Positions 22,559 through 27,382 of a stretch of 27,382 nt of DNA are shown piece after piece. The stretch's first letter is position 1, and every line of letters begins with the position of its first letter. The notes below the pieces were generated by a model. The model made no database searches, had not been told where the DNA came from, and saw only the letters and a list, made by a program, of their open reading frames with translations. This DNA comes from Streptomycetaceae bacterium (GTDB lineage Bacteria > Actinomycetota > Actinomycetes > Nanopelagicales > Nanopelagicaceae), in assembly GCA_027488165.1 (NCBI GenBank), contig JAIYCF010000120.1:1-27382 (forward strand). The letters are read 5' to 3'. The translations under genes and the position numbers were made by a program.

Positions 22559-23743
22559 ATGTCGCTTCAAAACTTTGATGTAGCCGGCAAGCGAGTATTC
22601 CTTCGCTGCGATCTCAATGTCCCGTTGAAAAACGGCGAGATCACAGATGATGGACGCATCCGCGCCTCGCTGCCGACTATCAAAACTCTTCTCGCAAACG
22701 GTGCCAGTGTCGTCATCGCAGCGCACCTGGGTCGACCAAAAGGTGAGGCAAAGCCAGAACTTTCATTAGCACCTGTCGCAAAGCGTTTATCGGAGCTACT
22801 TGGAGCACCAGTGCAATTTGCTGGGGCGGTTACCGGTAGCGATGTAACCGCTAAAGCTAAAGCTCTCAAAGCGGGCGAGATCTTGTTGCTAGAAAACATT
22901 CGCTTCTCAGCTACGGAAACTTCGAAAGACGAGGCAGAGCGCCAAGTTCTTGCCAAAGAGTTGGCAGCACTTGCCGATGCTTATGTAGGAGATGGCTTTG
23001 GCGCGGTGCACCGCAAACATGCATCAGTCTTTGACCTTCCTAAACTTCTTCCACATGTTGCCGGAACACTTGTTGCCGCAGAAGTGGAAGTACTAAAGAA
23101 GCTAACCCAAAACCCAGAACGCCCATACGGTGTTGTTCTTGGGGGAGCGAAGGTTTCTGACAAGATCGGTGTTATCTCTAACTTGCTCGGCAAAGTAGAT
23201 GTAATGGCAATTGGCGGCGGAATGGTCTTTACATTCTTAGCGGCACAAGGAAAAGAGATTGGCACATCTTTAGTTGAGACCGATCTAATTGAAACGGTTA
23301 AGGGTTTGATTAAGCAGGCGGCAGATTCTGGTGTGAAGTTAGTTCTTCCAACAGATATTTTGGTAGCGCCTGCATTCGCATCCGATGCACCAGCAACGCT
23401 TGTTAGCGCCGATGCAATTCCTGCCGATCAGATGGGACTCGATATTGGTCCTGATTCGGCGGCAGCTTTTGCGGCAGCGATCCGTTCTTGTAAGACTGTT
23501 TTCTGGAACGGGCCGATGGGCGTTTTTGAATTCCCAGCATTTGCCAACGGAACTAAAGTTGTCGCACAAGCGCTAACTGAAGTCTCTGGAATCTCCGTGG
23601 TTGGTGGCGGCGATTCTGCCGCTGCAGTTCGCGCTCTGGGCTTTGCAGATTCTGCATTTGGTTACATTTCAACCGGTGGTGGTGCATCGCTTGAATACCT
23701 AGAAGGTAAAGAACTTCCGGGCTTAACTGCTCTAGGTCTCTAA
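22559..23743 (+). CDS. pgk: Phosphoglycerate kinase
   Basis: A 394-residue monomeric kinase transferring phosphate from 1,3-bisphosphoglycerate to ADP. Motifs in order: VFLRCDLNVPL (substrate aspartate/asparagine), RIRASLPTIKTLL, HLGRPKG, LLENIRF, GDGFGAVHRKHAS, GVVLGGAKVSDKIGV, FWNGPMGVFEF and the nucleotide loop VVGGGDSAAAV, then STGGGASLEYLEG. Full length. The ATG at 22559 is 16 bases after gap with no Shine-Dalgarno sequence; the start is fixed by the conserved N-terminus. GDGFGAVHR has V where many family members have A in GxGFGxAHR, a mild variation common in actinobacteria. Confidence 0.97.
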   Translation: MSLQNFDVAGKRVFLRCDLNVPLKNGEITDDGRIRASLPTIKTLLANGASVVIAAHLGRPKGEAKPELSLAPVAKRLSELLGAPVQFAGAVTGSDVTAKAKALKAGEILLLENIRFSATETSKDEAERQVLAKELAALADAYVGDGFGAVHRKHASVFDLPKLLPHVAGTLVAAEVEVLKKLTQNPERPYGVVLGGAKVSDKIGVISNLLGKVDVMAIGGGMVFTFLAAQGKEIGTSLVETDLIETVKGLIKQAADSGVKLVLPTDILVAPAFASDAPATLVSADAIPADQMGLDIGPDSAAAFAAAIRSCKTVFWNGPMGVFEFPAFANGTKVVAQALTEVSGISVVGGGDSAAAVRALGFADSAFGYISTGGGASLEYLEGKELPGLTALGL

Positions 23744-23791
23744 GTTTTGGTCATTAATTTTCAACACAATCTAAGTTAGAAGGAGTCGATA

Positions 23792-24571
23792 ATGCGTAAG
23801 CCACTTATGGCAGGTAACTGGAAGATGAACCTCAATCACCTTGAGGCGATTGCAGTTGCACAGAAGCTTGTCTACTCACTCTCAGACAAAGATTACGATG
23901 CCGTTGACGTTGCGATCATTCCGCCATTTACCGATATTCGTTCGATCCAAACTATGGTTGACGGAGATCGTCTGCGCTTGTTGTACGGTGCGCAAGATCT
24001 TTCACCTGAAGCCAGCGGAGCATTTACTGGAGATATCTCAGGATCGATGCTCGCCAAGCTCGGTTGCACATTCGTGGTAATCGGCCATTCAGAGCGTCGT
24101 GCAATCCACAATGAAGATGATGCGCTGATCAACCGCAAGATGAAAGCGGCGTTAGCGAACGAACTAACACCTATTTTCTGCGTCGGTGAAGAACTTTCGA
24201 TCCGTGAATCTGGCGCACATGTATCTCATGTAATCCGCCAAGTCCGCGCAGGTCTTGAAGGGTTTACAAAGCCAGAACTTAAGAAAATTGTCATCGCCTA
24301 CGAACCAGTTTGGGCGATCGGTACCGGCAAGACTGCAACTCCTGAAGATGCTCAGGAAGTATGTGCTTCAATCCGTGAAGAGATCCAAAGCATCGGGTCA
24401 CCTGAGATCGCCGCAAACATGCGCATCCTCTACGGCGGATCTGTTAAATCATCTAACGTTGTCGAAATCATGAAGCAGGTCGATGTTGATGGCGCCCTGA
24501 TCGGGGGAGCGAGCCTAGATCCTGAGGAATTGGCCAAGATCGCCAAGTTCTACGCGGTCGAAGGCGCCTAA
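23792..24571 (+). CDS. tpiA: Triose-phosphate isomerase
   Basis: A 259-residue TIM barrel interconverting dihydroxyacetone phosphate and glyceraldehyde-3-phosphate. The catalytic residues are all visible: K11 in GNWKMN, H99 in VIGHSERR and E171 in AYEPVWAIGTGKTATPE, whose last part is the flexible lid. The phosphate loop YGGSVKSSNV and the C-terminal DGALIGGASLDPEELAKI are present. AAGGAG upstream of the ATG is the best ribosome-binding site of the glycolytic group. It follows pgk by 48 bases and precedes secG by 64 bases; the latter gap contains TAGTAT (24587-24592) and TACGCT (24596-24601), possible -10 sites for secG. Confidence 0.97.
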   Translation: MRKPLMAGNWKMNLNHLEAIAVAQKLVYSLSDKDYDAVDVAIIPPFTDIRSIQTMVDGDRLRLLYGAQDLSPEASGAFTGDISGSMLAKLGCTFVVIGHSERRAIHNEDDALINRKMKAALANELTPIFCVGEELSIRESGAHVSHVIRQVRAGLEGFTKPELKKIVIAYEPVWAIGTGKTATPEDAQEVCASIREEIQSIGSPEIAANMRILYGGSVKSSNVVEIMKQVDVDGALIGGASLDPEELAKIAKFYAVEGA

Positions 24572-24635
24572 TCTCGCACCTCGATCTAGTATCCTTACGC
24601 TCTATCTCCATCCACAACTTGAGGAGTTTTACACC

Positions 24636-24866
24636 GTGGCTCTAGCTCTATCTATCCTTCTTGTCATTACAAGCATCTTGATGATCCTGCTTGTTCTCCT
24701 TCACAAAGGAAAAGGCTCTGGTCTCTCCGATCTATTCGGTGGCGGCATCTCATCAAACTACGGCGGATCATCTGTTGTAGAACGTAACCTCGATCGCATC
24801 ACAATCGTTGTTGGCGGAATCTGGTTCGGCGGCGTTGTCGCACTCAGTCTTGTTCTGAAGGGTTAA
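24636..24866 (+). CDS. secG: Preprotein translocase subunit SecG
   Basis: A 76-residue protein with two hydrophobic segments (residues about 2-22 and 56-74) joined by a glycine-rich cytoplasmic loop (HKGKGSGLSDLFGGG), the standard SecG architecture. It associates with SecY and SecE in the cytoplasmic membrane and aids SecA-driven export, including proteins such as the signal-peptide-bearing LivK. The start is GTG at 24636, preceded by GAGGAG. Its position after tpiA is, from memory, a conserved actinobacterial arrangement. Three bases separate it from the next gene. Confidence 0.93.
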   Translation: MALALSILLVITSILMILLVLLHKGKGSGLSDLFGGGISSNYGGSSVVERNLDRITIVVGGIWFGGVVALSLVLKG

Positions 24867-24869
24867 TCC

Positions 24870-25208
24870 ATGGCAAGTGCAATTCGCGGAAGTCGTGTCG
24901 GCGCTGGCCCAATGGGCGAGGCCGAACGCGGAGATCAGATCGAGCGCGCCACCGTTTCATACTGGTGCGCCAATGGGCATGAAGTTCGTCCCTCTTTTGC
25001 AGTTGAAGAGACTGTAGTAATTCCCGCTGAATGGGATTGCCCTAAGTGCGGTCTTCCTGCAGGTCGTGATCGCAACAATCCGCCAAAGGCAGTTGTAAAT
25101 ATCCCTTACAAGACTCACTTAGCTTATGTAAAAGAGCGTCGCACAGATGTTGAAGGGGCAAAGATTCTTGAAGAAGCGCTCCGTAAACTCCGTGGAGATG
25201 ACGACTAG
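24870..25208 (+). CDS. RbpA-family RNA polymerase-binding protein
   Basis: A 112-residue actinobacterial protein. The N-terminus AIRGSRVGAGPMGEAERG matches the RbpA tail and core-binding start. A putative zinc site is formed by C33 and H37 (WCANGHE) with C57 and C60 (CPKCG). The C-terminal segment PYKTHLAYVKERRTDVEGAKILEEALRKLRG corresponds to the basic linker and sigma-interacting helices; canonical RbpA has THWDML...ERR where this protein has THLAYVKERR. RbpA stabilises the open complex with the primary sigma factor. This looks like the secG-adjacent version I recall from Streptomyces, distinct from the classical RbpA, so the functional equivalence is inferred. ATG lies three bases after secG. 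Confidence 0.82.
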   Translation: MASAIRGSRVGAGPMGEAERGDQIERATVSYWCANGHEVRPSFAVEETVVIPAEWDCPKCGLPAGRDRNNPPKAVVNIPYKTHLAYVKERRTDVEGAKILEEALRKLRGDDD

Positions 25209-25216
25209 TCGATAGA

Positions 25217-25248
25217 GATAAAAGTTTTAGAGAGCTTTAGCGGCTCTC
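25217..25248 (-). terminator. Weak terminator-like hairpin at the end of pgi
   Basis: On the minus strand GAGAGC (25248-25243) pairs with GCTCTC (25235-25230) around a seven-base loop. It overlaps the last pgi codons and is followed by TAAAACTTTT. Only six base pairs, so efficiency is doubtful, but no better signal separates pgi from the convergent rbpA-family gene 18 bases away. Confidence 0.4.
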
Positions 25249-26762
25249 AAGATCTGGTCAATACCCGCGCTACGTTCTGTGCAATGCAGACGAAGCAGCG
25301 GGTATTTTCTTTTTGCAAGGGCGCGGTTATCACCAAGCGCCTGCGCCATTAGCAAAGTGCGAAAATCAAAGGCTCGCCCCGGAACTTTATAGTTAATCGA
25401 AGTTTCGCCAGTTACCTGCAGGAAAGATCCGTTCTGTTGTCCGCCCTTATGGAACTGACCAGTGGAATGCAAGAAGCGTGGACCCCAACCAAAGCTAACG
25501 GGACGTCCAGATTTCTCCGAAAGAATTGCACGTAGTTCAGAAAGTTTGCTATCACCGATGCGATCCAAATAAGCAGTTATTGCTATGTAACCATCCGCAT
25601 CAGTATTTGCGATGAGATTTTTTAGCGCGGCAACCAAGGTATTTCCGACGCCAAAGATTTCAACGCTATCTTCGCTGTTGGCGGTAGTAATCACGGGAAG
25701 TGAATTGTTCCACTCTGCAAGAACCGCTGAAGTGGCCTCTTTCGCTTCAGTTACATTGGGTTGATTGAATGGGTCAATCTCGAGCGCTGCACCCAGTAGG
25801 GCAGTCACCCATTCCCAGAATAAGAAATGCTCGCCAAGTTCTGCTTCAACCGTTAACTCTGCACCAGGTGCAAAAGAGACAGAGAAGGCGCCACCCATTG
25901 CAGCCTCTTTAAAACCATCAGTGGCAATCGGCAGTCGGCCTTGTTCCTCTTTACCCGTTGATTCAGCGATTAACTGTTCGATCCAATCTGATAGTCCAGG
26001 AAAATTAGAACCGCTATCTGTGAAACCTAAAATTTGTTCGGCTTGAGTTAGAAGCAAATAAGCGACGTCAATGACAACCTCTGGATTGGTCTTCATGAGA
26101 TCACGACAATCACTTGCTTGATCAAGCAACACAGATGCGTCAACGCCCATTAGCGCGGCAGGCGTTAAACCAAAGGCGGTGAGCGCACTAAAGCGTCCCC
26201 CCACATTTGGATCAGCGTTGATAACTGTAAATCCGGCTTTGCGGACATCTTGATCTAGAGGTGAACCAGGGTCAGTTACAAAGACCATATGTTCAGTGGG
26301 GTTCAACCCGGCATCGCTTAAATATTTTTCGAAGAAAGCGCGCTGTGACGATGTTTCGATAGTTGATCCTGATTTTGAAGCAACCAGTACCAGCAGATTG
26401 CTCGCATCGCCTTGTAGCGCGCGGTGGAGATAATCCGGATCAGTCGAATCCAGGATAAAAACGCGCTTCTTATAAGTCTGTGCGATGACTTCTGGGGCGA
26501 GAGAAGATCCACCCATTCCGCAGAGAACTAGATCTGTTTTATCGCGAAATTTGGCAGCGAGTGCATCGAGCAAGGGGAGTAGTTCGCGAGAACTCTGATC
26601 TAGATCAACCCAATTTAAACGGATCGCAGCTTCGGCACTTGCTGCCGGACCCCAGGTATTCGCATCTTTAGCAGCGATACGGGGATGCGCCTTTGCCAAC
26701 TTCAGGTATTTTGAATCGTTACGGTCAATCTTAGAAAGAGATGGCCCACTGAGTTTGATCAT
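25227..26762 (-). CDS. pgi: Glucose-6-phosphate isomerase
   Basis: A 511-residue isomerase interconverting glucose-6-phosphate and fructose-6-phosphate. It has the two SIS-domain layout: LVLCGMGGSSLAPEVI (phosphate loop), LVLVASKSGSTIETSSQRAFF, VGGRFSALTAFGLTPAAL, the catalytic-glutamate region LSDWIEQLIAESTGKEEQGRLP, and HSTGQFHKGG near the C-terminus. It resembles the PGI part of the transaldolase-PGI fusions seen in some bacteria rather than the classical E. coli enzyme, but here no transaldolase domain is attached. The start follows the tkt stop by five bases on the same strand, with only a weak GAAG ribosome-binding site, so the two are surely co-transcribed. Confidence 0.92.
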   Translation of the reverse strand: MIKLSGPSLSKIDRNDSKYLKLAKAHPRIAAKDANTWGPAASAEAAIRLNWVDLDQSSRELLPLLDALAAKFRDKTDLVLCGMGGSSLAPEVIAQTYKKRVFILDSTDPDYLHRALQGDASNLLVLVASKSGSTIETSSQRAFFEKYLSDAGLNPTEHMVFVTDPGSPLDQDVRKAGFTVINADPNVGGRFSALTAFGLTPAALMGVDASVLLDQASDCRDLMKTNPEVVIDVAYLLLTQAEQILGFTDSGSNFPGLSDWIEQLIAESTGKEEQGRLPIATDGFKEAAMGGAFSVSFAPGAELTVEAELGEHFLFWEWVTALLGAALEIDPFNQPNVTEAKEATSAVLAEWNNSLPVITTANSEDSVEIFGVGNTLVAALKNLIANTDADGYIAITAYLDRIGDSKLSELRAILSEKSGRPVSFGWGPRFLHSTGQFHKGGQQNGSFLQVTGETSINYKVPGRAFDFRTLLMAQALGDNRALAKRKYPLLRLHCTERSAGIDQILRAAKAL

Positions 26763-26767
26763 CGTTT

Positions 26768-27382
26768 TTACTTCAGAGCGTTCTGGATTTTGAAAGCGAT
26801 CGAATCTGGACCGAAACCAAATTCGCTGAATAACTTGCCAGCAGATGCTGAAGCGCCATAGTGTTCGAGTGAGATAGCGATACCTGAATCTCCGATGTAA
26901 TCGCGCCAGCCTTGGGCGATTCCGGCCTCGATACTTACGCGCAATTTTGCGGTTTTAGGAATCACTTGGCCCTGGTACGCGGAATCGGTTTCTTTAAACC
27001 ATTCCAGACATGGAGCGCTGACTACACGCGTCGAGACTCCTTGGCCTTCAAGAATCTCTTGTGTTGCAAGTGCAACTCCAACTTCTGAACCAGTTGCGAT
27101 TAGAACAACGTCTGCTGAACCGGAGGCTTCTTTCAAAATGTAGGCACCCTTTGCAACGAGTGCGACATCGCCATGGGATGCGCGATCAACAACAGGCAAG
27201 TTCTGACGAGAAAGCAGAAGCCCTGCTGGCTTGCGACGTTGCAAAATCACCTTCCAAGCTTCACGAACTTCGTTGGCATCACCTGGACGCACCACATCAA
27301 AGTTAGGAATGGCGCGTAGCGCTGCTAAATGTTCGACCGGTTGATGCGTTGGGCCATCTTCGCCCAGACCAATTGAGTCATG
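26768..27382 (-). CDS. tkt: Transketolase, C-terminal part, truncated by window end
   Basis: About 204 residues of the C-terminal half, open to the window edge. Reading on the minus strand it begins HDSIGLGEDGPTHQPVEHLA, the classic transketolase pyrimidine-domain signature, then RAIPNFDVVRPGDANEVREAW, and continues through the C-terminal domain (DVVLIATGSEVGVALATQ, RVVSAPCLEWF, VSIEAGIAQGWRDYIG). It ends SIAFKIQNALK. The enzyme moves two-carbon units between sugars with thiamine diphosphate in the non-oxidative pentose phosphate pathway. A GTG at 27295 lies inside the conserved domain and is not a start. pgi follows after five bases; no transaldolase gene lies between them. Confidence 0.95.
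   Translation of the reverse strand, partial: HDSIGLGEDGPTHQPVEHLAALRAIPNFDVVRPGDANEVREAWKVILQRRKPAGLLLSRQNLPVVDRASHGDVALVAKGAYILKEASGSADVVLIATGSEVGVALATQEILEGQGVSTRVVSAPCLEWFKETDSAYQGQVIPKTAKLRVSIEAGIAQGWRDYIGDSGIAISLEHYGASASAGKLFSEFGFGPDSIAFKIQNALK

Overview
The window is ordinary chromosomal core sequence from an actinobacterium with a compact genome. Actinobacterial markers are an ANTAR-domain regulator fragment, an RbpA-type RNA polymerase-binding protein, WhiA, a ribosomal protein S1 with four S1 domains, and a DNA polymerase I whose proofreading site is degenerate. Base composition looks close to 50% G+C by eye. That is low for the phylum, and no stretch of more than about 170 bases lacks a gene. 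From recalled gene order and protein similarity the best guess is a freshwater acI / Nanopelagicales-type organism. This is inference, not a database result. I saw no tRNA, rRNA, CRISPR array, insertion sequence, prophage or attachment site.

Layout. (1) 1-225 is the end of an ANTAR-type regulator. (2) 365-5169 is a complete branched-chain/neutral amino-acid ABC importer, livK-livH-livM-livG-livF; a perfect 19-bp hairpin between livK and livH probably lets the binding protein be made in excess over the membrane and ATPase parts. (3) 5177-5599 (minus) is a hotdog thioesterase, divergent from polA (5647-8253). (4) 8265-9491 (minus) is an MFS transporter, divergent from rpsA (9605-10960), which ends in a clear terminator. 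(5) 11046-21400 is a tight run: coaE, uvrB, uvrA, uvrC, then rapZ, yvcK and whiA. UvrA, UvrB and UvrC are the damage-recognition and incision proteins of nucleotide excision repair. (6) 21544-25208 is gap, pgk, tpiA, secG and an rbpA-family gene: three consecutive lower-glycolysis enzymes, a Sec translocon subunit and a transcription factor. (7) 25227-27382 (minus) is pgi preceded by the end of tkt, linking glycolysis to the pentose phosphate pathway.

The order polA-rpsA-coaE-uvrB-uvrA-uvrC-rapZ-yvcK-whiA-gap-pgk-tpiA-secG-rbpA/pgi/tkt is, as I recall, the same backbone as in Streptomyces but with the intervening genes removed.

I found no undescribed multi-gene system here. The observations most worth a second look are at the signal level. 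Several genes carry a TANNNT hexamer 6-9 bases before the start codon, suggesting leaderless or near-leaderless transcripts. The livK-livH junction combines a perfect hairpin with a possible embedded promoter. LivK lacks a lipobox and uses only AAG for lysine. A strand-biased GGGGGAG heptamer recurs, and there is a DtxR-like half-box upstream of gap.
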